This document shows, in pieces, positions 1 to 6,858 of a stretch of 14,754 nucleotides of DNA (its first letter is position 1; every line of letters begins with the position of its first letter). The translations under genes were made by a program, and so were the position numbers. This DNA is from an uncultured Ruminococcus sp. (lineage in GTDB: Bacteria; Bacillota; Clostridia; Oscillospirales; Ruminococcaceae), in the NCBI GenBank assembly GCA_900553675.1, contig USEH01000032.1, positions 1 through 14,754 on the forward strand. Direction: 5' to 3'. The notes below the pieces were generated by a model. It did no database searches. It was not told the DNA's origin and was given only the letters and a program-made list of their open reading frames with translations.

Positions 1-300
1 CCTTCACCCCTCTACCCCTTTTCCACACTTTTCACTATGATATGTGTGAAGGCTTGATGGCTGATTTTTACTGCCGTTCCTCGGTGATAATTCGATTGCC
101 AGAACATAGTTTGCTGTTCTTCTATTGCTTTGATAATCGTACTTTCGCTCCTTGAAGAGATACCGAGTAGTTAGCTTTACTGCTGTCCTTTTTTATTCTG
201 GTGGGAACGAATGCGTAGCATTTTTAGACGAATATTAGTATGATAAAATTATTCTACAGCAGGGTTAAAGAGGTTTTTGTCGGAATGGCAGTCTCGGGAG
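1..300. other. gene-free left edge, no supported coding region
   Basis: I cannot support any gene here. On the minus strand two reading frames stay open for 50-60 codons (for example 15-170), but neither has a start codon with a ribosome binding site, and upstream stops close both. One frame contains a helix-turn-helix-like stretch (GISSRSESTIIKAIEE), so this could be the decayed 3' end of a gene; that is a guess. The first 35 bases are a pyrimidine-rich C/T/A tract. An imperfect repeat, CCTTCAC at 1-7 and GTGAAGG at 46-52, could form a hairpin. Confidence 0.3.
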
Positions 301-315
301 ATGTCAGCAGATATG

Positions 316-350
316 AAAAAACAAGCCCCGAAAGAGCCTTTCGGAGCTTG
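316..350 (-). terminator. intrinsic terminator of the leftward DUF896-WYL-exporter operon
   Basis: Read on the minus strand, CAAGCTCCGAAAG pairs with CTTTCGGGGCTTG around a 3-base loop, with one G-U pair, and is followed by six T residues. It begins 24 bases after the stop of the exporter gene at 374, which suits the end of that operon. Confidence 0.85.
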
Positions 351-373
351 CGCCGCATTATAAAACTATTCAA

Positions 374-853
374 TCACAAAATCGCCTTAAACCCATAAGT
401 AATTCCCATAACAATAATCCCCGCGGCGATAACGCCTAAGCATATCATCGGGAAAGCAACCTTTTTGTTCATTCCCAGAACGGTTGCAACTATCGCGCCT
501 GTCCATGCTCCGGTTCCGGGAAGAGGTATTGCAACCAAGACAAACAGCCCGAACGCCGCGTACTTTTCAATCGTCTTCTGGTTCTTATACGCCTTGTTTT
601 CAAGCCAGAGCGCAAATTTTGCGAAAATTCCCTTACGCTTTTTAAGCCACTTTAAAAAGCTTTCTAAAAGCAGCAAAAGAAAAGGTATCGGCAGGATGTT
701 TCCTAAAAACGCCGCTATAAACGCTTCCAGCGGCTTAAGTCCGAAGCCCACGCCGTAGGGCAGACCTCCTCTAAGCTCCACTACCGGAAGCATTGAAATA
801 ACAAAGGTCGCTATAAGCTTGCCTATGTAGGTTGATGTAAGCCATGATATCAT
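374..853 (-). CDS. small multidrug export family membrane protein (COG2426/PF06695)
   Basis: A 159-residue integral membrane protein. Hydrophobic segments lie near residues 8-24, 43-64, 100-125 and 132-156, separated by a basic cytoplasmic stretch (KWLKKRKG, about 68-75). The family-typical ELRGGLP (about 26-32) and PLPGTGAWTG (about 111-120) are present. The family is annotated as putative small multidrug exporters, but transport and substrate are weakly established, so the function is a family name only. The length is normal for the family. The ATG overlaps the stop of the upstream WYL regulator in an ATGA arrangement, which implies translational coupling and suggests the regulator and exporter are made together. 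A terminator follows directly. Confidence 0.85.
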   Translation of the reverse strand: MISWLTSTYIGKLIATFVISMLPVVELRGGLPYGVGFGLKPLEAFIAAFLGNILPIPFLLLLLESFLKWLKKRKGIFAKFALWLENKAYKNQKTIEKYAAFGLFVLVAIPLPGTGAWTGAIVATVLGMNKKVAFPMICLGVIAAGIIVMGITYGFKAIL

Positions 854-1857
854 AATTGGTTTCGTCCTTCCTGATTATCCTGATATAGTTCAGATATTTC
901 CAAAAGCTTCTTTTGGGCTTCGTATATCACCCAATCCGGAGCCAAAAGTCTGGCTTCGCTGCCGAACTGGAAAAGCCAGCCCCAGAAGGTCGGGCTTATC
1001 GAAACATCTAATCTTACAATAAAGCTGTCCTCTCCGCTTCTTCTTATGTGGATATCGTCTCCAAAGCGGTCGATAACAACGTTTATCAGCTTGGTTGACA
1101 TTTCAAGCGTGATGGTTTCGCGGGGACCGCCGTACATATTGTATGTGCCGCGCAGCTCCTTGGCAAGCTCCTCCTCGTCGATGGTGAGGGTTTTGCGCTT
1201 TTCCTCGATGACGCAAACGTCGGTCATTCTGTCAACGCGGTAACGGCAGAGTTCCTCGTGCTTGCGGCAGTAGCAGACAAGATAATAGCAGTCGCTCTCC
1301 CATATAAGATAATACGGCGATACCTGATATACCTCGCCGTGATGGCGGTAACGCTTTTTCTTGTCTATATCATATTCGGTATAGCGGAAGGTTATTTGCT
1401 GATTTTTGTAAATAGCATCGTGAATGGCGTTTATCGAGTAGTATATAGCCTCGTTGTAGGTCTTAACACGCCCGCCTACATATATCGAGCGACGAAGCCG
1501 CTGACCTTTGTAGCGGCTGGTAAGGGACTGGAGCTTTTTAATAAGCTCGTCCGACTTTTTTCGGGTAAGGAATTTTGAGGACGCCACAGCGTCTGCCAGA
1601 ACCAAAAGCTCTTCATCCTGAAAATACCTTGAGCTGACATAGTAGTAATTTGAATGCCCGATTTTTTCGGTGACGATATCCAGCCCCGAAAGCGTCAGGG
1701 TTTCTATATCGTCGTAAATGGTTTTTCGCTCGCAGCTTATTCCGGAGGCGGCAAGCTTTGAAATAAGCTCCGCACCGGTAAGCTTGTGGTTTTCGTCCGT
1801 TTCGGAAAGAAGTATCTTTTGCAAAAGCAGAAGCTTGCCCTTCTGGCGCTGAGTCAT
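850..1857 (-). CDS. WYL-domain transcriptional regulator (YafY/DeoR-like)
   Basis: A 335-residue cytoplasmic regulator. Residues about 8-70 form a winged helix-turn-helix (GAELISKLAASGISCERKTI, then YDDIETLTLSGLDI), typical of the HTH_11 domain that precedes WYL. Residues about 140-215 form the WYL domain, with the core VSPYYLIWESDCYYLVCY and then YRVDRM. Residues about 230-325 match the WCX C-terminal extension. WYL regulators bind DNA and respond to nucleic-acid or small-molecule ligands, but no ligand can be read from the sequence. The ATG at 1857 has a GGAGG site nine bases upstream. It lies 46 bases downstream of the DUF896 gene and overlaps the exporter by 4 bp, so it probably shares the promoter at 2145-2173. 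Autoregulation is plausible but not shown. Confidence 0.9.
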   Translation of the reverse strand: MTQRQKGKLLLLQKILLSETDENHKLTGAELISKLAASGISCERKTIYDDIETLTLSGLDIVTEKIGHSNYYYVSSRYFQDEELLVLADAVASSKFLTRKKSDELIKKLQSLTSRYKGQRLRRSIYVGGRVKTYNEAIYYSINAIHDAIYKNQQITFRYTEYDIDKKKRYRHHGEVYQVSPYYLIWESDCYYLVCYCRKHEELCRYRVDRMTDVCVIEEKRKTLTIDEEELAKELRGTYNMYGGPRETITLEMSTKLINVVIDRFGDDIHIRRSGEDSFIVRLDVSISPTFWGWLFQFGSEARLLAPDWVIYEAQKKLLEISELYQDNQEGRNQL

Positions 1858-1879
1858 GCGGTTTTTCCTCCATTCACAT

Positions 1880-1915
1880 CTATTTCCGTGGCTGTTGCCG
1901 TGGCTATTGCCGTGG
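1880..1915 (-). repeat. three tandem 12-bp repeats spanning the DUF896 stop codon
   Basis: On the minus strand the units are CCACGGCAATAG, CCACGGCAACAG and CCACGGAAATAG, exactly in register with the reading frame. The first unit supplies the C-terminal Pro-Arg-Gln and the TAG stop of the DUF896 protein. The second would read through, and the third would stop again. The array lies just before the ribosome binding site of the WYL gene. Confidence 0.85.
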
Positions 1916-2107
1916 TTTCGGCTTGGTTATGCTGCCGTCCGGCTCGCGGATTTCCACCCTGTCAAGCTGGCTTTTAAGATTTCCGACTACTGCCGCGCGG
2001 TATTCGTTCCGCAGTATCGTTTGCTCTATCTTTTCGGAATCGGTAAGCCCGACGTCTCTTGATTTTTTCGCGAGATAATTTATCCGTGCTATTTTTTCCT
2101 TATCCAT
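1904..2107 (-). CDS. DUF896 family small protein (YnzC-like)
   Basis: A 67-residue soluble protein that starts MDKEKIARINYLAKKSRD and continues with EKIEQTILRNEYRAAVVGNLKSQL-type helices and a short IREPDGS tail. This is the layout of DUF896 proteins such as Bacillus subtilis YnzC, an alpha-helical hairpin of unknown function. I chose the ATG at 2107 over the one at 2131 because family members begin at the KIARIN helix and the promoter would start transcription almost on top of 2131. GGAAAG lies 16 bases or so upstream of the chosen start, a rather long spacing. It heads the operon with the WYL regulator and exporter. In Bacillus, ynzC belongs to the SOS-induced lexA-region operon, so a LexA box in the adjoining divergent region is notable. 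Confidence 0.85.
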   Translation of the reverse strand: MDKEKIARINYLAKKSRDVGLTDSEKIEQTILRNEYRAAVVGNLKSQLDRVEIREPDGSITKPKPRQ

Positions 2108-2144
2108 CTGACATTTACACGCTCTTTCCATTTATTTGGCTTTT

Positions 2145-2173
2145 ATTATACATTATTCTTAGTCACATTGCAA
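2145..2173 (-). promoter_or_regulatory. sigma-70 promoter for the DUF896-WYL-exporter operon
   Basis: The minus strand shows -35 TTGCAA (2168-2173), a 17-bp spacer and -10 TATAAT (2145-2150). Transcription would start near 2138, giving a short leader before the ATG at 2107. Confidence 0.7.
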
Positions 2174-2229
2174 TAGCTTTGAGAAATAATCATGATTTTT
2201 TACTGTCCAAAATATCACCCTTATATCTC

Positions 2230-2257
2230 TTGACTTTTCCGGATTCCTGAGTATTAT
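2230..2257 (+). promoter_or_regulatory. sigma-70 promoter for the small SOS-box gene
   Basis: TTGACT (2230-2235) and TATTAT (2252-2257) are separated by 16 bp. Transcription would start near 2264, just before the LexA-type palindrome. Confidence 0.7.
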
Positions 2258-2272
2258 AGTAATTAAGGAATT

Positions 2273-2286
2273 AGAACATATGTTCT
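2273..2286 (+). promoter_or_regulatory. LexA (SOS) operator, Gram-positive consensus
   Basis: AGAACATATGTTCT is a perfect 14-bp palindrome. Its core, GAAC-ATAT-GTTC, fits the Gram-positive LexA/DinR box (GAAC-RNRY-GTTC). It lies about ten bases after the predicted transcription start and before the ribosome binding site, where bound repressor would block the promoter or elongation. Binding itself is inferred. Confidence 0.75.
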
Positions 2287-2328
2287 TTGTGCGGAATCAA
2301 TATAGTATTAAAGAAGGAGACGGATAAA

Positions 2329-2544
2329 TTGAAAGACCTTATTAATCAGTATAAGTTTGAAGCGGACAGGCTTGCTTGCCACGCAGCAGCTCTCAGAAAA
2401 GAGCTTGACGGACAGAATGATGTGGATATTATCAACCGTCTGAAAAAGCGGATCAGGCTTTTGGAAACAGAGCGCTATGAAATTCTGCGGGACATATCCG
2501 ACATGCAAAATGGGCAGAAATTTACACAGAACGGGCTGATTTAA
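2329..2544 (+). CDS. small coiled-coil protein, probably SOS-regulated, unknown function
   Basis: A 71-residue protein with no transmembrane segment or signal peptide. It is almost entirely helical and charged, with heptad-like hydrophobic spacing (LINQYKFEADRLACHAAALR, then INRLKKRIRLLETERYEILR), so it is probably a two-helix coiled-coil hairpin. The TTG at 2329 is chosen as start because AAGGAG (2314-2319) sits nine bases before it. An ATG in frame at 2280-2290 would fall inside the LexA palindrome and has no ribosome site. The gene has its own promoter and the LexA box, so induction by DNA damage is the natural prediction. I recognise no family. It may bind a protein partner such as a division or repair factor, but nothing in the sequence names one. 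Confidence 0.7.
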   Translation: MKDLINQYKFEADRLACHAAALRKELDGQNDVDIINRLKKRIRLLETERYEILRDISDMQNGQKFTQNGLI

Positions 2545-2575
2545 GCTCTTTGCGAGATAATTTCTTTCGCAGGTA

Positions 2576-2604
2576 TTGTATTTATACAAAAAAGATGTTA
2601 TAAT
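2576..2604 (+). promoter_or_regulatory. extended -10 promoter for the M29 aminopeptidase gene
   Basis: TTGTAT (2576-2581), a 17-bp spacer and TATAAT (2599-2604). A TG at 2596-2597 gives the extended -10 form TGtTATAAT. Confidence 0.75.
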
Positions 2605-2657
2605 ATTTTTGATTTTGTTATCAATATACACTATACACTCGAAAGGAAGTACAATAA

Positions 2658-3887
2658 ATGAAAAAGTCAACTATAAGAAAGTATGCCAAGCTTATTGTGC
2701 GCGTGGGCGCGAACGTTCAGAAGGGGCAGTCGGTTCTGGTTTATGCAAACGTCGATCAGGCTGATTTTGTCGCAATGGTTGTGGACGAAGCCTACAAGGC
2801 AGGAGCAAAATACGTAAACGTAAACTGGGGATGCGACGATATAACCAAGCTTAACTACCGCCACCAGACTCTTAAAACCCTTTCTACCGTTCTTTCGTGG
2901 CAGGAAGAAAAGCTTAAGTGGATGGCAGACGAGCTTCCCTGCCGTATCCACATAGTTTCGGACGATCCGGACGGCTTGAAGGGCATAAACATGGAAAAGG
3001 TTCAAAAGTCCTCTCAGGCAAGATACAAGATAACCAAGAAGTATTCCGACGCTATTGAAAACCGTCATCAGTGGACTATTGCAGCCGTCCCCGGCGAGGC
3101 TTGGGCTAAAAAGGTGTTCCCGGGTATGAGAAAGGGCGCGGCTATGGAAAAGCTTTGGCAGGCGATTTTAGAATCTGTTTATGTCACCGACGACAACGAC
3201 CCCATTGCTGTCTGGGAGAAGGTAAACGCAGACTTTAAGTCGCGCTGCGACAAGCTCAACTCCTACCACTTCGACCATCTGCATTATAAGTCTGCAAACG
3301 GCACCGATTTCACCTGTTGGCTTATGCCAAAGAGCCGTTGGTGCGGCGGCGGAGAGCTGGATTTAAACGGTCACTACTTCAATCCCAATATGCCCACTAT
3401 TGAGATATTCACATCTCCCCAAAAGGGCAGAGCGGAGGGCAAGGTTGTTTCCACCAAGCCGCTTTCATATCAGGGACAGCTGATTGAAAACTTCTGGTTT
3501 GAGTTTAAAGACGGCAAGGTTGCCGATTTCGGTGCGGAAAAGGGCAGAGAGCTTCTTGAAAAGATGGTAACCATGGACGAGGGCGCCTCTATGATCGGCG
3601 AGCTGGCTTTGGTTCAGTACGACAGCCCCATCAACAATCAGAACATTCTTTACTACGAGACTCTGTTCGACGAAAACGCAAGCTGCCACATCGCTCTGGG
3701 CAGAGGCTTCAGAGACGCTGTCGAGGGCTTTGAAAAGCTTGAGGACAAGGACTTTGACGATATGGGTCTTAACGATTCCATGATTCATGTCGACTTTATG
3801 ATTGGCTCTGCCGATATGGAGATAACAGGCTACACCGCAGATGGCACGGCGGTTAAAATCTTTGAGAACGGTAATTTTGTTATTTAA
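2658..3887 (+). CDS. M29-family metalloaminopeptidase (AmpS/AmpT/PepS type)
   Basis: A 409-residue cytosolic enzyme that removes N-terminal amino acids from peptides using two divalent metal ions. Family metal-ligand positions are conserved: Glu249 in PTIEIFTSP, Glu315 in MIGELALV, His344 in CHIALGRGF, and His377 and Asp379 in MIHVDFMIG. The N-terminal domain is typical (KYAKLIVRVGANVQKGQSVL near residues 9-28). The length equals the usual 400-415 residues. The ATG has AAAGGAAG just upstream. It is probably monocistronic, with its own promoter at 2576-2604 and a strong terminator at 3908-3941, although no terminator separates it from the small gene upstream, so some read-through from the SOS promoter is possible. 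Housekeeping peptide turnover is the likely role. Confidence 0.93.
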   Translation: MKKSTIRKYAKLIVRVGANVQKGQSVLVYANVDQADFVAMVVDEAYKAGAKYVNVNWGCDDITKLNYRHQTLKTLSTVLSWQEEKLKWMADELPCRIHIVSDDPDGLKGINMEKVQKSSQARYKITKKYSDAIENRHQWTIAAVPGEAWAKKVFPGMRKGAAMEKLWQAILESVYVTDDNDPIAVWEKVNADFKSRCDKLNSYHFDHLHYKSANGTDFTCWLMPKSRWCGGGELDLNGHYFNPNMPTIEIFTSPQKGRAEGKVVSTKPLSYQGQLIENFWFEFKDGKVADFGAEKGRELLEKMVTMDEGASMIGELALVQYDSPINNQNILYYETLFDENASCHIALGRGFRDAVEGFEKLEDKDFDDMGLNDSMIHVDFMIGSADMEITGYTADGTAVKIFENGNFVI

Positions 3888-3907
3888 GTTTGTGATGTGA
3901 TACTAAG

Positions 3908-3941
3908 ACAGCCGCGGTGAAAATCACTGCGGCTGTTTTTA
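3908..3941 (+). terminator. intrinsic terminator of the M29 aminopeptidase gene
   Basis: A 13-bp stem ACAGCCGCGGTGA / TCACTGCGGCTGT with one G-U pair and a 3-base loop, followed by five T residues. There is no U-tract in the opposite direction, so it should serve only the rightward gene. Confidence 0.9.
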
Positions 3942-3975
3942 TATGTGCTTATAGGTTAGTCAACTTCACGATTTA

Positions 3976-5418
3976 TTAATCCAGATATCCGACAATGCCG
4001 ACGTGTTCGCCCTCGTGCGGCAGTTCCAATGCTCCCGACTCGCGGGCAGCATACCCGAACCATCCCGAAAGAGTCCACAGGGTTACATGAGGGCAGTAAT
4101 CATCGATAAGCTCCTTCGAGCTTTCAGGAGTGAAATCGCAAAGAGTCTCCTTCTGAAGTCTGCCCACTTCGGTAAATATCTGCTTGATGGCTTCGTAATC
4201 ATCCGATATGATTTCCTGAATTTTGCCGAGAGTAGAACGCTTGAAGAGCGGGATTTCGCTTGTATCAAGCTTATCTACTAAATAATGTGTGCTTTCGCCC
4301 AGACATCTGAATTGTATAAAGGTAACTTTCGGGCGAGAAGCCAATGCACACTCGCCGGCATATGCACGATGTCCGCAGTCTTCGGTTAAGAAGCTTGTAT
4401 CCTCCAAAGCATAAACCACTCCGGCTGTGTTCTTGTAAAGCGGGCGGGATTTTGCACCGCCGGCGGTCTCGAGCATAGCGCGAACGCAGAAGTAGGTATA
4501 CAAATCCCACAAAAGCGCTGTTTCGGAAACCTTGCCGCACTCGAAATCAAGCTTCAATATTTCGGGCAGCCTGGCTTTTATGCCCGAAAGCACATCTCCG
4601 ATGCGGGCGGTAAATTTCTCGCTCATAAGCTTAAGCACCTTGCTGATATACTCGCTCGGAAGCATAAGAATATTCGACTGGTACTTGTCGCCCTGCTTTT
4701 TAAGTAAGCCGTAGCTAATAAGCAGCTCGATTTCATCCTCGATATACATACTTGCAACGCCAAGCTCAACCGAAAGCTGCAAAACGGTAACCGGCTCATA
4801 GTAAGCGGTGTGAATTATCTGCCCCACAAGCTTTCTCGATATAAGGTTGTTGAACTCATCATTGTTATCTCCGTCTATTATGCCTGTAATGTATATCGGC
4901 GACGGCTTGTAGCTCTTTTCTCCAAATTCTCTTGTCATATAAATGCCCTCCTTCAGAATTTTACGTGATTTAAACAGGATGACCTTGACCGTTTCGGGCG
5001 TGAAGCCGTATTTAGAGGCTATCTCGCGGACGGATAAGCCGTCGAAGTAATAAGCCACCGTGCAAACGCGGTATCTAAGGCTTAACAGCGACAGCTCGCG
5101 CCGCAGCAGGTTAAGCTCCTCCTTGTCGCAGATGTCGGACAAAACGTCTTCGCAGTCGCTAAGATTTTCGTCTATCTCCGCCGAGGGATGGCGCGTTTTC
5201 CGCCGAAGATAATTCTTATATGTATTTGAAGCTATCTGCCACACAAAGCCGTAAAACGCCTCGTCGCACTTAAGCTTTTCGGCACTTTCGATTACCGCCG
5301 TTATGATGTCTGAGCATAAATCCTCGGCGTCGGTGGGGTTGGATACCTTTGAAAGCGACCATACATATATGGTTTTCATGTTCTGCGAAACAAGCTCGCC
5401 CGCTCTTTTTGAAGTCAT
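3976..5418 (-). CDS. ECF-type sigma-70 factor with long C-terminal winged-helix and unknown domain
   Basis: A 480-residue protein. Residues 1-75 form sigma region 2 (DAEDLCSDIITAVIE, then FVWQIASNTYKNYLRRKTRH). Residues about 100-158 form region 4 (RYRVCTVAYYFDGLSVREIA, then YGFTPETVKVILFKSRKIL). ECF factors are normally 160-200 residues, so about 320 residues are extra. Residues about 195-250 read as a winged helix (VTVLQLSVELGVASMYIEDE, then LISYGLLKK). The last 200 or so residues are unrecognised, cysteine- and histidine-containing and predicted soluble. No anti-sigma gene adjoins, so the extension may itself control activity through a ligand or partner; that is inference. The ATG at 5418 follows AAAGGATGG. 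The gene is flanked by terminators of its neighbours and appears monocistronic. Confidence 0.85.
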   Translation of the reverse strand: MTSKRAGELVSQNMKTIYVWSLSKVSNPTDAEDLCSDIITAVIESAEKLKCDEAFYGFVWQIASNTYKNYLRRKTRHPSAEIDENLSDCEDVLSDICDKEELNLLRRELSLLSLRYRVCTVAYYFDGLSVREIASKYGFTPETVKVILFKSRKILKEGIYMTREFGEKSYKPSPIYITGIIDGDNNDEFNNLISRKLVGQIIHTAYYEPVTVLQLSVELGVASMYIEDEIELLISYGLLKKQGDKYQSNILMLPSEYISKVLKLMSEKFTARIGDVLSGIKARLPEILKLDFECGKVSETALLWDLYTYFCVRAMLETAGGAKSRPLYKNTAGVVYALEDTSFLTEDCGHRAYAGECALASRPKVTFIQFRCLGESTHYLVDKLDTSEIPLFKRSTLGKIQEIISDDYEAIKQIFTEVGRLQKETLCDFTPESSKELIDDYCPHVTLWTLSGWFGYAARESGALELPHEGEHVGIVGYLD

Positions 5419-5443
5419 ATAAGTCCATCCTTTTTTTCTTTCC

Positions 5444-5457
5444 TGAAAGATCTTTCA
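5444..5457 (-). promoter_or_regulatory. palindrome in the leader of the sigma-factor gene
   Basis: TGAAAGATCTTTCA is a perfect 14-bp palindrome 26 bases upstream of the sigma-factor start and just downstream of an AT-rich possible -10 region (5459-5466). It could be an operator or a short leader hairpin. The regulator is unknown. Confidence 0.4.
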
Positions 5458-5525
5458 TCTATATAGTAACCGCAGGGTGCGAATGGTTATCGCAATTTTA
5501 AAATTTTTTCGTGATATTCTTTAAT

Positions 5526-5570
5526 CAAAAAGCATACTCCGGACAGCTTTCTTTTTTGTCCGGAGTATGC
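5526..5570 (-). terminator. intrinsic terminator of the UgtP-like glycosyltransferase gene
   Basis: A perfect 14-bp stem, GCATACTCCGGACA with TGTCCGGAGTATGC, around an 11-base loop. On the minus strand it is followed by TTTTTGATT. It lies 12 bases past the glycosyltransferase stop. Confidence 0.92.
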
Positions 5571-5581
5571 ATTACTTTTTA

Positions 5582-6697
5582 TTAAAAGGCAGACATCTGC
5601 GCGTAAATCTCCTCCGCCGCAACCTTGCTGTCGTTGAACGCGTGGGACATGGCTTCAAGCTTTGCGTCGTCCATGACAACGCTTGCGCAGAGCGAAGCTA
5701 TATCCTCATCGGATTTTGCCGAAACTGCCGCGCCCTTGTCCAGCATAAATTCAAGGTTGTTCTGCTCGCAGCCCGCAACGGCGTTGACTAAAAGCATCGG
5801 CAGGTGCTTAATACGCGCCTCGCTTATGCTGAGCCCGCCGGGCTTGGTTATATAAAGGTCGCAGGAGTCCATCATAATGGAGATATCCTTTACAAAGCCC
5901 TCTATTCTGATGTTCCAGCTGTCCTTATACAAAAACTGCAAAATCTTTTTCAGCATTTCATTGGTGCCGCAGATAACGGTTAAAATGCAGTTCTGACCAA
6001 GTGTGCGCTTAAGCTCTGATGTCAGCTTGGGGATGGGTCCGCAGCCCATGCTTCCGAACATCATAACAACGTGGCGGCTGCTTTCGGGTATGCCCAGTAT
6101 TCGCTTGGCTTCCTGCTTGTTAACGCGATTGTAAAACTCAGAACGCACCGGTATGCCGGTTATGGCTCTGAGCTTTTCGCGCGGGATTCCGTTTGCACTG
6201 TAGAGGTCGACAAGCTCTTCATCCGGCACGAAGTAAAGGTCGCACCTTGTCTCCTCGGTTATCGGGGCGAAGGTGTAATCGGTAGCGATAAAGCAGGAGC
6301 GGACTATGCCTTTTAGTTCGGGATGGTCTGCCATAAGCTGGGTTATCATCAGGGCAGAGAAAACGTGAGGGCAGATAATGCAGTTGTAATTTCCGGTGCG
6401 GATGTAGTCATAGAGCTTTGAAGAGCCGGAAACCAAGAATTTGCGGATAATGCTGCGCTCCTTAAAAAGCCCGGGGTGGGATTCCGCGATTTTATATCCG
6501 GCGTCGGACACCTTGGGCAGATAGCGGTATAGTCGGGTGTGCCAGTTGCCGATTACCTGGGAGGCATACTCCGAAATGAAGGAGAGCGAATCGACAGAAT
6601 CGCACTGAATATCGTGCAAAGAAAAAGCCTGAGCCACTGCACGTGTGACCGAATTGTGACCCTGACCGGTGTTGCAGGTTAAAATTAATGCTTTCAT
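5582..6697 (-). CDS. UgtP/MGDG-synthase-like glycosyltransferase (GT28)
   Basis: A 371-residue GT-B glycosyltransferase, most like processive diacylglycerol glucosyltransferases that put sugar from UDP-sugar onto diacylglycerol at the inner membrane face to make glycolipids and the lipoteichoic acid anchor. The N-terminal MGDG_synth domain starts at MKALILTCNTGQGHNS, whose Gly-His loop typifies the family, and runs to about residue 170. The C-terminal GT28 domain has MMFGSMGCGPIPKL and the donor-binding motif PGGLSISEA at 286-294, then GCEQNN at 309-314. The exact sugar and acceptor cannot be read. The length suits the family, which runs about 370-390. AAGGAA precedes the ATG. It is monocistronic, with a near-consensus promoter at 6750-6778 and its own terminator. 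Confidence 0.9.
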   Translation of the reverse strand: MKALILTCNTGQGHNSVTRAVAQAFSLHDIQCDSVDSLSFISEYASQVIGNWHTRLYRYLPKVSDAGYKIAESHPGLFKERSIIRKFLVSGSSKLYDYIRTGNYNCIICPHVFSALMITQLMADHPELKGIVRSCFIATDYTFAPITEETRCDLYFVPDEELVDLYSANGIPREKLRAITGIPVRSEFYNRVNKQEAKRILGIPESSRHVVMMFGSMGCGPIPKLTSELKRTLGQNCILTVICGTNEMLKKILQFLYKDSWNIRIEGFVKDISIMMDSCDLYITKPGGLSISEARIKHLPMLLVNAVAGCEQNNLEFMLDKGAAVSAKSDEDIASLCASVVMDDAKLEAMSHAFNDSKVAAEEIYAQMSAF

Positions 6698-6749
6698 ATT
6701 TAAAATTCCTTATAAAATGTCATAAAATCATGGGCTGTCTGTTGAAACT

Positions 6750-6778
6750 ATTATACTATTTTTTGCAGCGAAAGTCAA
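6750..6778 (-). promoter_or_regulatory. sigma-70 promoter for the glycosyltransferase gene
   Basis: Minus-strand TTGACT (6773-6778), a 17-bp spacer and TATAAT (6750-6755), ending about 50 bases before the ATG. It is immediately downstream of the T-tract of the neighbouring terminator. Confidence 0.85.
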
Positions 6779-6780
6779 TC

Positions 6781-6827
6781 AAAAAATCTCGCCTAAGACC
6801 GGCACAAAATACCGGATCTCAGGCGAG
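6781..6827 (-). terminator. intrinsic terminator of the valS-CPBP operon
   Basis: On the minus strand CTCGCCTGAGATCCGG pairs with CCGGTCTTAGGCGAG, with a one-base bulge and one G-U pair, around a loop of about ten bases. Six T residues follow. The next promoter begins almost at once, so the intergenic region is compact. Confidence 0.85.
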
Positions 6828-6858
6828 CAAGGTTTATTTGATTATAGCGGATACCAAG

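Noticed and set aside
102..121. Second LexA-like site AGAAC-N10-GTTCT
   Set aside because: The spacing between half-sites is 10 bases, where the Gram-positive box needs 4. No promoter is nearby.
2308..2670. Antisense ORF opposite the small coiled-coil gene
   Set aside because: It has no ribosome site or family resemblance, and it overlaps promoter, LexA box and coding signals of the rightward genes.
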